Source: DTPU01 sp963827855 (GTDB lineage: Bacteria > Planctomycetota > Phycisphaerae > Sedimentisphaerales > Anaerobacaceae). From it: a stretch of DNA of 64,000 bases. The notes below the pieces were generated by a model. It saw only the letters and a list, made by a program, of their open reading frames with translations. It was not told where the DNA came from and made no database searches. Both the position numbers and the translations under genes were made by a program. Of this stretch, positions 46,947-55,726 are shown piece by piece. The stretch spans positions 3,795,401 to 3,859,400 of the forward strand of contig CAWHBY010000002.1 in NCBI GenBank assembly GCA_963827855.1, read 5' to 3'. Within the stretch, counting starts at the first letter, position 1. Each line of letters begins with the position of its first letter.

Positions 46947-48359
46947 ATGAAGACTTCGATACCTTTCATTCTGTCGTGCACGGTGACCTTGCTTGCCAGC
47001 CATGCCCAGGCAAGGCGGGTGGCATGTGTGGGGGCGAGCAACACCTATGGGTATGGCCTGGACCGTCGCGAGTCCGACTGCTACCCTGCGCAACTGGCCA
47101 CCCGGCTATACATGTTCGATCGGGGGTGGGAAGTACGCAATTTCGGCGTCAATGCTGCCTGCGTATTGAAAAGGGGCCTGCTACCCTACATCAACCAGAG
47201 CGCATTCTATGAGGCTCGGGCGTTCAACCCGGACGTGGTGGTCATCCAGTTGGGCGGCAATGACAGCCTGCCTGACAACTGGGTGTACAAGGACGATTTC
47301 CTTGCGGACTTCCTGTCGCTGATCGACGGATTCATCCACCTGCCCAGCCAACCTAAGATCTACATCCTCTACCCGCCACCGGTGTTTCCCAATCCATGGG
47401 GCCTTGACGAAACCGTGATCGCAGGTCAGATCATTCCGTTGATCGCCCAACTGCCGGCGATCAGGAACGTACACGTGGTCGATGAACACTCGCCGCTCAA
47501 GGACTCGCGGGACCTGTTCCAAGCAGACGGTGTCCACTTCACCCCAGCAGGGGCCAAACGTGTGGCCGAGATCGTTGCGGCGACGATCATCGGCATGCAC
47601 GGAACACCTGACTTCAACGGCGACTGGAAGGTGGACATCCAGGACTTGATCCTGCTCATCGAACACTGGGGCCAGGCTGAGCCATCGCTTGACATGGCCC
47701 CGCCCCCTCTTGGCGATGGCAAGGTCGATGCCAACGACTTGGAGGCCTTTATGAGCTACTGGGGCCGTGAGTTGAACGACCCTACTCTGGTGGCCTACTG
47801 GAAGCTGGATGAGGCCTCGGACACGATGGCCGCCGACAGCGCGGGGCCGAACAACGGCTCACTGGGGGGCGATCCGGCGTGGCAGCCGACCGGCGGGAAG
47901 ATCGGGGGTGCACTGAGGCTCGACGGCGTGGATGACTGTGTCGTAACACCACCCGTCCTCGATCCCTCGAAAGGACCTTTCAGCGTCTTCGCCTGGGTCC
48001 AAGGCGGCGCCGCCGGAGAAGTCATCCTATCCCAGGAGGCTGGGGTGAACTGGCTGATGGCGACTGCTTCCAGCGGCACCCTTAAGACGGAACTCAAGGG
48101 GACGGGACGGTTTGGATCACCCTTGACGTCGCTGTCTGTCATCACTGATGGGCCGTGGCACTATGTAGGGCTGGTTTGGGATGGCAAGACCAGGTTTCTC
48201 TACGTCGACGACGCGGAGGTCGGCAGAGACACCCCGTCCAACCTGGCGGCGTCGGCACGCGGCCTGTACATCGGTGCCGGCAGCACCCTGGCGATGGGTA
48301 CCTTCTGGTCCGGTTTGATCGACGATGTTCGGATTTATGATCGGGCGGTCAAGCCGTAA
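46947..48359 (+). CDS. Secreted SGNH hydrolase with dockerin-like and LamG domains (module 1)
   Basis: The 470-residue protein has a signal peptide (FILSCTVTLLASHAQA), an SGNH/GDSL hydrolase domain (about 23-215) with GASNTYGYG for block I, IQLGGNDS for block III and FQADGVHFTPAG holding the Asp-His of block V. Next is a dockerin-like pair, DFNGDWKVDIQDLILLIEHW and GDGKVDANDLEAFMSYWG (about 223-270), then a LamG/concanavalin-like sandwich (about 280-470) ending FWSGLIDDVRIYDRAVKP. It probably deacylates a polysaccharide outside the cell. It diverges from sigma gene 1. Confidence 0.85.
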   Translation: MKTSIPFILSCTVTLLASHAQARRVACVGASNTYGYGLDRRESDCYPAQLATRLYMFDRGWEVRNFGVNAACVLKRGLLPYINQSAFYEARAFNPDVVVIQLGGNDSLPDNWVYKDDFLADFLSLIDGFIHLPSQPKIYILYPPPVFPNPWGLDETVIAGQIIPLIAQLPAIRNVHVVDEHSPLKDSRDLFQADGVHFTPAGAKRVAEIVAATIIGMHGTPDFNGDWKVDIQDLILLIEHWGQAEPSLDMAPPPLGDGKVDANDLEAFMSYWGRELNDPTLVAYWKLDEASDTMAADSAGPNNGSLGGDPAWQPTGGKIGGALRLDGVDDCVVTPPVLDPSKGPFSVFAWVQGGAAGEVILSQEAGVNWLMATASSGTLKTELKGTGRFGSPLTSLSVITDGPWHYVGLVWDGKTRFLYVDDAEVGRDTPSNLAASARGLYIGAGSTLAMGTFWSGLIDDVRIYDRAVKP

Positions 48360-48427
48360 TAGGCAATGGGCCTGCAGCAGGCAGGTGGACCGGGCGGTAT
48401 AGTACGGCGCGTGATCGGTTACTCGTT

Positions 48428-49681
48428 CTATCCGTGTGACAGGCCACCTGCATGCCCTGATCGAGACCGTCGCCGGTCCTTCGTACCAGGTGATAAGGGC
48501 GCAGTCAGCGTGACCAGGGTCCCATGGCCGGGGTCCGACTGAATCACCATGCGTCCGCCCAGCCGCTCAAGCCCTTCTTGGATGCTCAGCAGGCCAAACC
48601 CTCTCCGCAGATCCCAACTCGTCGGGTCCGGGTCAAATCCGATCCCGTCGTCCTGGACGCACACGCGGACTTGCCGTGCCGACCGCCCGATCGAGACCCG
48701 AACCCGGCTCGCCTTGGCGTGTTTGGCCACGTTGACCAGGAGTTCCCTTGCATCTCGGAACAGCATCGACCGGACGTCCTCGCTGAGTGGCTTGGGCCGC
48801 CCATCGTCATGAAACTCGGTGCACAGTCGGTGTTTCTTCTCGATGACCTGCTTGAGGTATTGGGCTAAGGCACTCTCCAGGCCCAAGATAGCCAGGATCG
48901 GGCTCGACAGCTCCGATGTCAGCGACTGCGCCTCCTCCAAGGCGACGGTGAGAGCCTCTATGATATGCGTGAGCGACTGTCTGACTTTTCTGTCCTGGGT
49001 GGATGCTAGAAGCGACTGTAGGTCCAGCTTTGAGATAGCCAGATACTGGGTGATGCGGTCATGCAGCTCGGATGCCAGACGGCGTCGCTCCCGCTCCTCG
49101 GCAATTCTGAGCTCGGATGCCAGGGCCTTCAGCTTGGCCTGGTACTGAGCCACGGCCTTCTCCGCGGACTTGCGGGCCGTGATGTCGCGGACGATCGTCA
49201 CCACCCGATGAACCGCCCTTCCTTCGAAGACAGGGATCTTGTGCGTCTCAGTCACGATGGTCCTGTTGCTGACCGTGTTGGTCTCTTCAGAGATTAGGAT
49301 CTGCCCGTGATCGAATACCCGGCTGTATTCCTCATACACGCGTGGGACCAGGAAGAGAAAGACGTCGGATAGTCTCCTGCCAATCACCCGGGTGGGGAGT
49401 CCGAGCCGACGATTCCATTGCTTGAAGGTGTCGTTGAAGGCGACGATGGTCAGGTTGCGATCGACTACGTGCAGGGCTCCCGGGTTCTCTCCTGAGACCA
49501 CTGCGGTGGGCCCGGGGACAGCCCCTTCCCCACGGCCTGGGAGGCTCAGCATGTGTACAGCGTCACCTACAGCGGCGATCCGTCGGGGCCGTTTCCCGGC
49601 CCCGTTCTTCGGCCTGCAGCGAGCACGGCTCACAAGTCCTACGTCCTTCTGTGCTGACCCGGGTCTCCTATTTGACCTCAT
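48428..49681 (-). CDS. PAS-domain sensor histidine kinase, NarL-system type
   Basis: About 417 residues from ATG 49681, which has AGGAG nine bases upstream; a start at 49705 is less likely. A PAS domain (about 75-180, with NLTIVAFNDTFKQWNRRLG) is followed by a HisKA_3 dimerisation helix with the phospho-accepting His in RRRLASELHDRITQYL and an HATPase domain with VQDDGIGFDPD and GFGLLSIQEGLERLGG. There is no membrane helix, so it senses inside the cell. No response regulator gene is next to it. Converges with the SGNH/LamG gene. Confidence 0.87.
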   Translation of the reverse strand: MRSNRRPGSAQKDVGLVSRARCRPKNGAGKRPRRIAAVGDAVHMLSLPGRGEGAVPGPTAVVSGENPGALHVVDRNLTIVAFNDTFKQWNRRLGLPTRVIGRRLSDVFLFLVPRVYEEYSRVFDHGQILISEETNTVSNRTIVTETHKIPVFEGRAVHRVVTIVRDITARKSAEKAVAQYQAKLKALASELRIAEERERRRLASELHDRITQYLAISKLDLQSLLASTQDRKVRQSLTHIIEALTVALEEAQSLTSELSSPILAILGLESALAQYLKQVIEKKHRLCTEFHDDGRPKPLSEDVRSMLFRDARELLVNVAKHAKASRVRVSIGRSARQVRVCVQDDGIGFDPDPTSWDLRRGFGLLSIQEGLERLGGRMVIQSDPGHGTLVTLTAPLSPGTKDRRRSRSGHAGGLSHG

Positions 49682-49721
49682 AGACTGTTCTCCTGCATGG
49701 TACACGTTGCATGATACCTAG

Positions 49722-50090
49722 GTGCCGCACGATTTCAATGGCTCTGGTCACCGCTGCTTGCCCAACGAGGGGTGGATCGACAGCATGCATGGAGCTCTTG
49801 TCTCCCCGAACTTCTTTTCCTACTGGAACCCAAGGCCCTGGCTTGGACGGACGTTCGTCGCAGGCGAGGGGCGCCCTGGCGATTCTCCGGTCATTGTGCT
49901 TAGCCATGAGTTCTGGAAGGTCAACTTGGGCGGCGATCCGAATTGGATAGGTAGGTCGCTCCGCATGCAGGGCCAGTTTTACACTGTAATCGGAGTCATG
50001 CCGCCTCGCTTCAGATTCCTCTATTGGGCTCTCGATTTCTGGACTCCAGCCGATGATCCGCAGGTGAAAGGGCCCCTGTCATATCGGTGA
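49722..50090 (+). pseudogene. Fragment of an ABC permease (MacB_PCD, ADOP type)
   Basis: The 122-residue frame contains ALVSPNFFSYW, LGRTFVAGEGRPGDSPVIVLS, HEFWKVNLGGDP and YTVIGVMPPRFRF. This is the periplasmic core of the duplicated orphan permeases common in Acidobacteria and Planctomycetes, which are normally about 800 residues. No membrane helices are present on either side, so this is a leftover of a larger gene. It stands just upstream of the damaged integrase. Confidence 0.7.
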
Positions 50091-50344
50091 GATACGGCCG
50101 CAGGCGTTGCCTGGCCACGCGGAAACACGAAGCGACGGAAGGTGGTACTCTCTGGTCAAAAAGCCGTAGGGCGTAGAGTCCTTGTTGACCGGATCGCCCT
50201 TGCGAGCCAGTTCTGTAACATGCTGCTGGGAAGAGGGTTGCATAGGGTATTATCGTCGCTGCCCGATTCATGTCTCCAGTTTGACTCCACTCGCCAAGGC
50301 AGTCTGTGCCCACTCCGAGCTTCGCTGCGAAAACCACCGATACA

Positions 50345-51040
50345 ATGAACACTATGAGAAAGCCATGGGTCTACAGACGGAAGAACATCAAAGGCTGGTG
50401 GTGCGGGTGGTATGAAGGCGGCAAGCGAAGGGCCAAGGCCCTGCCGAGTAAGACCCTCGCTGAGCACTTCCGCAACATGAAGTATGCCCAACTCAATTCA
50501 GACGTGTTCACCGGCATTGTGGACTCAGACTGGCATCAACTCGTCGAGGAGTATCGTAAGGCCAAACAGGTGGATGGCCTTCAGGAGGCATCAATCTACG
50601 AGACGCGGCTGACCTTGAGACATGTCGAGCGGCTGGTCGGGGCCTGTTCATCGCGGCAGATCACCCAACAGGTTCTGGACAAGTTCGTCCTTGAACGAGG
50701 CAAAGAGGTCGGGAAGAACACCCTGAACAAGGACATCAGGAACCTTGGGGCGTTCCTCAACTGGGCGGCGAAGAACCGCTACGTCGCGCCTGATCTGGTA
50801 GTGAAAAGGGTAAAGGTCCAACAGAAGCCTGTGCAGGCCCTGTCCCCACAGCAGGTCAAGGCCCTGATTACCGCGGCCCGCGACTGCCCGACTTTGCGAT
50901 TGCGGATACTGCTGGCAGTCACGACAGGCCTTCGTCGCGGCGACATACAGGCCATGCGGATCACCAACGACGTATACACCAATGTGGATCCGGCACTACG
51001 TCAGGCCATAAGCCAGCTCCCGGTGGCGGACTGGGTGTGA
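50345..51040 (+). pseudogene. Tyrosine recombinase with internal deletion of the catalytic domain
   Basis: From ATG 50345 the 231-residue frame has an N-terminal Arm-like region (KPWVYRRKNIKGWWCGWYEG), a SAM-like core-binding domain (about 55-145) and the start of the catalytic domain with the first Arg in TTGLRRGDIQAM. It then jumps to VYTNVDPALRQAI, the region of the nucleophilic Tyr, with the intervening 80 or so residues holding the second His-x-x-Arg missing. The protein should be inactive. A related fragment lies at 42300-42404 in the same orientation. Confidence 0.75.
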
Positions 51041-51042
51041 TC

Positions 51043-51375
51043 CTACTTGGTCTGCTGCCCAGCATCTGTCGAGGGCGAAGGTTGGGAGGGGATGTCCTGA
51101 GATTCGGTGAAGGGGCCGGGCGGGCTCACGTCGCCAGTAGTTGTGACCTGAGAGATACCGGCCGCGGCGGTCCTAGTACCGTCGCGAGAGTTGCCGGCTA
51201 AGTAGACCATCCCGAAGCCGCCTTCGCCCAAGATGCTCAGCGGCTTGCAGCCGCCGATGTGGCTGCCGACCTCATGCAGGGGCCTGCCAGCATCGAGGGT
51301 CCGCTCGGGATCCTCATCCTGCCGCCTGACGTGATCATCACTCCGACCCGTACGGACTTCCTCCGCCGTAGGCAA
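51043..51375 (-). pseudogene. Remnant of a fourth Ser/Thr kinase gene
   Basis: The 110-residue frame includes VGSHIGGCKPLSILGEGG and FGMVYLAG, the glycine loop of the same kinase family as its neighbours (RYRLLSVLGEGGMGIVYLAE). The sequence then turns into a low-complexity Ser/Pro/Thr tail and stops; Lys, HRD and DFG motifs are absent. It sits just downstream of kinase gene 2 in the same orientation, between it and the integrase, and looks like a recombination scar. Confidence 0.6.
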
Positions 51376-51420
51376 TCCGTCACGCCGGCTGTGCGCTCTC
51401 CCAGGGGAGCCAAAGCCGGC

Positions 51421-54400
51421 TCACTTGACCGGGCCCAGATAGCGATCAAGCCACGCCAGAGTCTCCTTGACGACCTCTTCGTCAGGGAGACCATGATCTG
51501 CGTCGTAGAGCTTCAGTTCCTTCTGGTCGGGCGGTGTTCCCAGGAGATCGAACATCGGTTTTACGGTCAACTCGTAAGGGAAATCCAAGTCGTATCTTCC
51601 GTTGAGCATCAGCGTAGGCAGCCTGACCCGGCCCACGTAGTTGATCGCATTGACCTCGGGCCGCCCCACCTCACTCAGGCCACCGACCCGGAGGACGCTG
51701 GCGGCGAGGCGTTCCTCCACCGCGGGGATGATGGCCCCATACCTCCCTCCCCAACTAAAGCCAAAATAGGCCAGCTTCTGCCCGTGGATGTCCCGCCGGG
51801 TCTGGAGGTAATCGACGCACCTCCGGAAGTCCTTCACCACCTTGACGAAATACTCCGTGTACTGGTATGTGTCCATGTTTGGCTGCGGCTCACCACCGCC
51901 TCGTTCGAACGTCCCTTTGTAGACCGGGTAGAGGACGGCACGCCCGCTCTTGACCAGAGGAAGAAGGGACCCCGTGACCTGGCCGTGCGTGTCCAGATTG
52001 GTGCTGAGGGTCTGCGCCTTCGAACTTGAGCCAGGAAAGTAGATCACCGTCTGGTAGGGCGGGACGCCTCTTTTCGGTAGGAAGAGATAGGCGATCACGC
52101 GCTCGTTGTCATAGGCGGCGTTGAACGAGATCTTCTCCTGCGTCCAATCTCTCGAACTGTCCTTCTTCCACTCGAAGGCATCCGCCAGTTCGGTCTTGTC
52201 GTAGGAGAACTGCTCCCGATACACTTGGAAGACCGGATCGGGGACGGGCTGGAGCCTGTAGAAGTTCGGGTACTCTGCCGGTTTGAGTGGCTCGAAGCAC
52301 GACTTGGGGACCTTCTCCGGCTCCAGCAGGAGCACGCACCGGAACCCGTTCTTGGGGGAGCGGTCGAAGGGCAACGCCTGGCTCCGGTTGAGGAACATGT
52401 AGGTGGCGTCGTTCCAGGCGCCGCCCCGGACCACGCGGCCATTGGGGGTCTCGTTCCAGCACCACTCGCGCACATTCCCGGCCATGTCATAAGTCCCATA
52501 GCCCGTCATTCCGGCATGGGTCCCCACCGGCGCCGGCCCCATGCCATCGAAGTTGCTCATTTTCGCCAGCAGCGGATAGAATCCCCTGGTCAATAACGCA
52601 TCGGATATCTCGCTCTTCGCGATGCCCCAGTGTGTGACGGTGGGGAGACTCCGGCCGACGAATTCCCCATAGGCCGCGGCTTCATGCCAACTGACTCCGC
52701 ATACCGGGTAGTCCTCCTGGCCCTCGGGAATATCTCCGGCTTTCCAGGTGGCCGGACCGGGCTTTCCCGTGGCGTCCACGAACTCTCGGACCGCGTCTTC
52801 CCACGTCAGCGGTTCTCCATCTTTGACAAACTCGTTTCTCCAATACTGTCTTTTCTGATACCCGCCCTTGGTCACAAATTCCTTGAATTGCCGGTTGGTC
52901 ACTTCATACCTGTCTATGAGGAAGTCGCCGATGTCGTCCTGCCCTGGGACGCGTACCATGCCGGGAGGGACGGTCCCTGTCTTGTCCAGCGATCTTACAA
53001 GGTTCTTTGGGACTAGCGTGCCATCTGCTGTCTGCTCAAACGTACAAGCGGCGGCCAAGGTCGTTTCGTAGCCTTCCTTTTCCATTTTCCATCGGAAGAA
53101 CCCGAGGGGAAATCGCTTCTTTTCGATCGGCGAGACACCCAGGTATTCCCACTGGCTCTCAGGGGTCTTGTATTCCCTCATGAACACCTTAGCGCCTGGG
53201 GGCTCCGTCAGGATAGAGAACTGGATGGTAGTCTTCGACACCCATTCGCTGAGTCTAGGGTCACGCGGTAGATATTTCTGGGCCTCCGTCGCGAGCTTGT
53301 ACGCTTCGACATAGTTGTCCCGCCCACCTTCGATGAGCCGGTCGATCTTCGGGAGCAGTTCTTCCCGGGCCCGGCGGATCCTGGCCTCGCGGTGGACGTA
53401 CCCTGCGGCGAGAAGGGCGACCACGCCGAGCACCGTTAGCACAACGGCCGCTGCGTTCAGGACCACCTTGTTTCGCCGCACCAGCTTCTGGAACCGATAG
53501 AGCGTTCCGGGCCGCCCGGCGGATACGGGCTCATTGTTCAGGTGCCGCTCAATGTCCTCGGCCAAGGCATGCGCCGTTTGATACCGCCGTATCCGATCCT
53601 TGTCCAAGGCCTTGAGTGTGATCCAATCCAAGTCACCCTGGAGTCTGCGACGCAGGGTCCGAAGATCCGTTTGTCGCCGTCGAGCGGACTCGGTCGATTC
53701 CTCCATCGAGGTTCTGGCCAGTTGCGTGCTCGGGGTCTTTGGATCATCCTCACAGATGATCTTACGGATGTGGTCGATGCTGCCTCCGCGAAATGCCTTG
53801 GGATCAAAGGGCAACACCCCGGTGAGCAACTCATAGAGCACAATGCCGAGAGAGTAGATGTCCGTTCGCGTGTCGATATCCTGATTGCTCAAGTCTGCCT
53901 GCTCGGGACTCATGTACTCGGGTGTTCCGATCAGTTGCCCCTGCTCGGTATACAAGGTCCGTTCGGTCAAGGGCTGGCTGATGGCACGGGCGACCCCGAA
54001 GTCGATGACCTTGGGGATCATCTCCTCGTCCTGGATCACGACGAGGATATTGGACGGTTTGAGGTCGCGATGGATGATCCCCTTGTGATGGGCGTGCTGG
54101 ACGGCCGCGCAGACGTGCAGGAACAGACGCAACCGCTCGTCAATCTGCAGCCGGTACTTGTCGCAGTGTTCGGTGATGGGGATGCCCCGGACATACTCCA
54201 TCACGAAGAAAGGTCTCCCGCTGGGGGCCAGTCCGGCATCGTAGACGCGGGCAATATGCGGGTGCTCCATCAGGGCCAGCGCCTGCTGCTCGGCCTCGAA
54301 GCGGGCGATCACCCGCTGGGAATCCATCCCCGGCTTGATAACCTTCAGGGCCACCTCCCGCTTGACGGGCTCCCGCTGCTCGGCCAGGTAGACGATCCCC

Positions 54401-54573
54401 ATGCCGCCCTCGCCGAGTACCGACAGCAACCGGTAGCGGCCAATCTGGCTGCCAGGACGCTCCAGGAACTCACTCAGGGCGACGGTGGGACTGGAACTCG
54501 GGGCCTGCAGGCCAATGGCCATGAGGCGGGCCAGCCCCTCGGGAGTCTTTCCAGATGTCGATGGGTTCGTCAT
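51421..54573 (-). CDS. Membrane Ser/Thr kinase fused to PEGA, FGE-sulfatase and alpha/beta hydrolase domains (module 2)
   Basis: A 1050-residue protein. Kinase domain: glycine loop LGEGGMGIVYLAE (about 53-65), Lys77, HRDLKPSN (168-175), DFG (191-193). Membrane helix at about 370-392. Then a PEGA-like sandwich (about 450-510, ILTEPPGAKVFM), a formylglycine-generating-enzyme-like domain (about 535-755, with DMAGNVREWCWNE, RVVRGGAWND, NGFRCV) and an alpha/beta hydrolase (about 815-1050) with GFSWGGRYG (Ser940), Asp995 and His1027 as the probable triad. The FGE-like part lacks the second active-site Cys and is probably a binding domain. The gene is intact and lies 83 bases after sigma gene 2. Confidence 0.9.
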   Translation of the reverse strand: MTNPSTSGKTPEGLARLMAIGLQAPSSSPTVALSEFLERPGSQIGRYRLLSVLGEGGMGIVYLAEQREPVKREVALKVIKPGMDSQRVIARFEAEQQALALMEHPHIARVYDAGLAPSGRPFFVMEYVRGIPITEHCDKYRLQIDERLRLFLHVCAAVQHAHHKGIIHRDLKPSNILVVIQDEEMIPKVIDFGVARAISQPLTERTLYTEQGQLIGTPEYMSPEQADLSNQDIDTRTDIYSLGIVLYELLTGVLPFDPKAFRGGSIDHIRKIICEDDPKTPSTQLARTSMEESTESARRRQTDLRTLRRRLQGDLDWITLKALDKDRIRRYQTAHALAEDIERHLNNEPVSAGRPGTLYRFQKLVRRNKVVLNAAAVVLTVLGVVALLAAGYVHREARIRRAREELLPKIDRLIEGGRDNYVEAYKLATEAQKYLPRDPRLSEWVSKTTIQFSILTEPPGAKVFMREYKTPESQWEYLGVSPIEKKRFPLGFFRWKMEKEGYETTLAAACTFEQTADGTLVPKNLVRSLDKTGTVPPGMVRVPGQDDIGDFLIDRYEVTNRQFKEFVTKGGYQKRQYWRNEFVKDGEPLTWEDAVREFVDATGKPGPATWKAGDIPEGQEDYPVCGVSWHEAAAYGEFVGRSLPTVTHWGIAKSEISDALLTRGFYPLLAKMSNFDGMGPAPVGTHAGMTGYGTYDMAGNVREWCWNETPNGRVVRGGAWNDATYMFLNRSQALPFDRSPKNGFRCVLLLEPEKVPKSCFEPLKPAEYPNFYRLQPVPDPVFQVYREQFSYDKTELADAFEWKKDSSRDWTQEKISFNAAYDNERVIAYLFLPKRGVPPYQTVIYFPGSSSKAQTLSTNLDTHGQVTGSLLPLVKSGRAVLYPVYKGTFERGGGEPQPNMDTYQYTEYFVKVVKDFRRCVDYLQTRRDIHGQKLAYFGFSWGGRYGAIIPAVEERLAASVLRVGGLSEVGRPEVNAINYVGRVRLPTLMLNGRYDLDFPYELTVKPMFDLLGTPPDQKELKLYDADHGLPDEEVVKETLAWLDRYLGPVK

Positions 54574-54656
54574 GCTTGGCTACTCACGGGCCAGTTGCCG
54601 GCTACCCTTGGCTAATGTTCAGAATCACGGCCGAGGATCAAATAGTCCTCAATCTG

Positions 54657-55451
54657 TCATGTATCCGAAGCGTCTCTGGAATCCTGCGCGCCGGGCGGAA
54701 GAAATCGGAGCATCTCACGCAATTCTTCCGCCAAGCCTTCCTCCGACGCAATCGTGATCCGCAGATTCCTTTGGAGAGCCGCCTGGAAACGCCTCTTGAC
54801 GGTGATGATCATATTGGAGGCCTTGCTCTCATCCTCGATGCCATACCGGCTGCAGATCTCCGGCAGTCCCGGCGGTTTGACGTTGTCCAAGGCTGGCTGC
54901 ACGACGCGGTCCCGAAAGGCATACCAGTGGGTCTCCATCCCCTGCTCCAGGCACTGTCTCTCCACCTCTGACAGGGTCTGATCGAGCAAGGCCGCCTTCC
55001 AGGCGTGGTTGAAACCGTCCTCCGGCTCCTGCTCGCACACAGCCTGGGGCAAGTCGGGCGGGTCCACCATATCCAACGGGACAAGCTTGTCTTTGGGAAT
55101 CCGTTTCCCAACTGCTTCTTTGCGTCTTTCGTCGATCAGGTACTGGTTCAGAGCATGCAGCAGCAACGCACGAAAGCAGCCTTCGGATGGATCAGCCCGG
55201 TCAACCAGATGCCGATTCAGGACGACCTCATGGAAAAAGCCTTGAGTCAGGTCCTTGGCTTGCTCATTGTCACAGCCTTTACGCCGCAGGTAACAGTAGA
55301 CAGGCTTCCAGTATCTATCGAGCAGCAGGCCGATCAAGGCACGGTCCCGGTCGCCACCCGACTGGATGCCTTCGATGAGGGACCAGTGTGTGGTCAGAAA
55401 TGTCTCTCTCAGGCCTCCCATGTCTGTCTGGTCACGACGCCCCATCATCAT
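54657..55451 (-). CDS. ECF-like RNA polymerase sigma factor (module 2)
   Basis: A 264-residue sigma factor with TDMGGLRETFLTTHWSLIEG, LIGLLLDRYWKPVYCYLRRKG, KDLTQGFFHEVVLNRHLVDR in region 2 and CSRYGIEDESKASNMIITVK in region 4. Compared with ordinary ECF factors it is about 70 residues longer, with an insert between the two regions (WYAFRDRVVQPALDN). It is nearly collinear with the two other copies in the window and shares their C-terminal EELREMLRFL. The start has three Met codons in a row; which one is used is unclear. Kinase gene 2 follows in the same direction. Confidence 0.88.
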   Translation of the reverse strand: MMMGRRDQTDMGGLRETFLTTHWSLIEGIQSGGDRDRALIGLLLDRYWKPVYCYLRRKGCDNEQAKDLTQGFFHEVVLNRHLVDRADPSEGCFRALLLHALNQYLIDERRKEAVGKRIPKDKLVPLDMVDPPDLPQAVCEQEPEDGFNHAWKAALLDQTLSEVERQCLEQGMETHWYAFRDRVVQPALDNVKPPGLPEICSRYGIEDESKASNMIITVKRRFQAALQRNLRITIASEEGLAEELREMLRFLPPGAQDSRDASDT

Positions 55452-55726
55452 TGCACCGCCAATGTGACTGAAAAGGTGGTACGAACGCCTGTCTGACTCT
55501 GCCGAAGGTCATCATAGCGGATCGCATCGAGCAATCCAAGCCTGAGTAGCCCTTGTTATGCACTGGTGACTCCCACACTGGGACATCGCGAGGAAAATAC
55601 TTCAGGAATCTGCGCAGGATCGACATTCCGGCCCGGATGGGTCCATAGAGGCCGTGGGGAGATAAGGCGGCCCAAACGGCGTTCTGATGACTGCTTGTGC
55701 AAAGACAGGGGAAAGGATGGTGCAGA
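55452..55726. promoter_or_regulatory. Divergent control region of module 2, with motif shared with module 3
   Basis: A 22-base word at 55600-55621 (CTTCAGGAATCTGCGCAGG...) matches 62668-62689 of module 3 at 18 of 22 positions. It stands 106 bases before the kelch start here and 107 bases there, and at nearly equal distance from the sigma starts (149 and 152). This suggests a conserved control site or a shared ancestral sequence. No standard promoter was identified. Confidence 0.45.

Noticed and set aside
42300..51040. A complete integrative element with defined ends
   Set aside because: Only integrase pieces are seen; I found no direct repeats, tRNA target or transfer genes to define borders.
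51421..54573. Active formylglycine-generating enzyme in kinase 2
   Set aside because: The domain lacks the second active-site Cys and is fused to a kinase, as in other kinases where it is considered a binding module.
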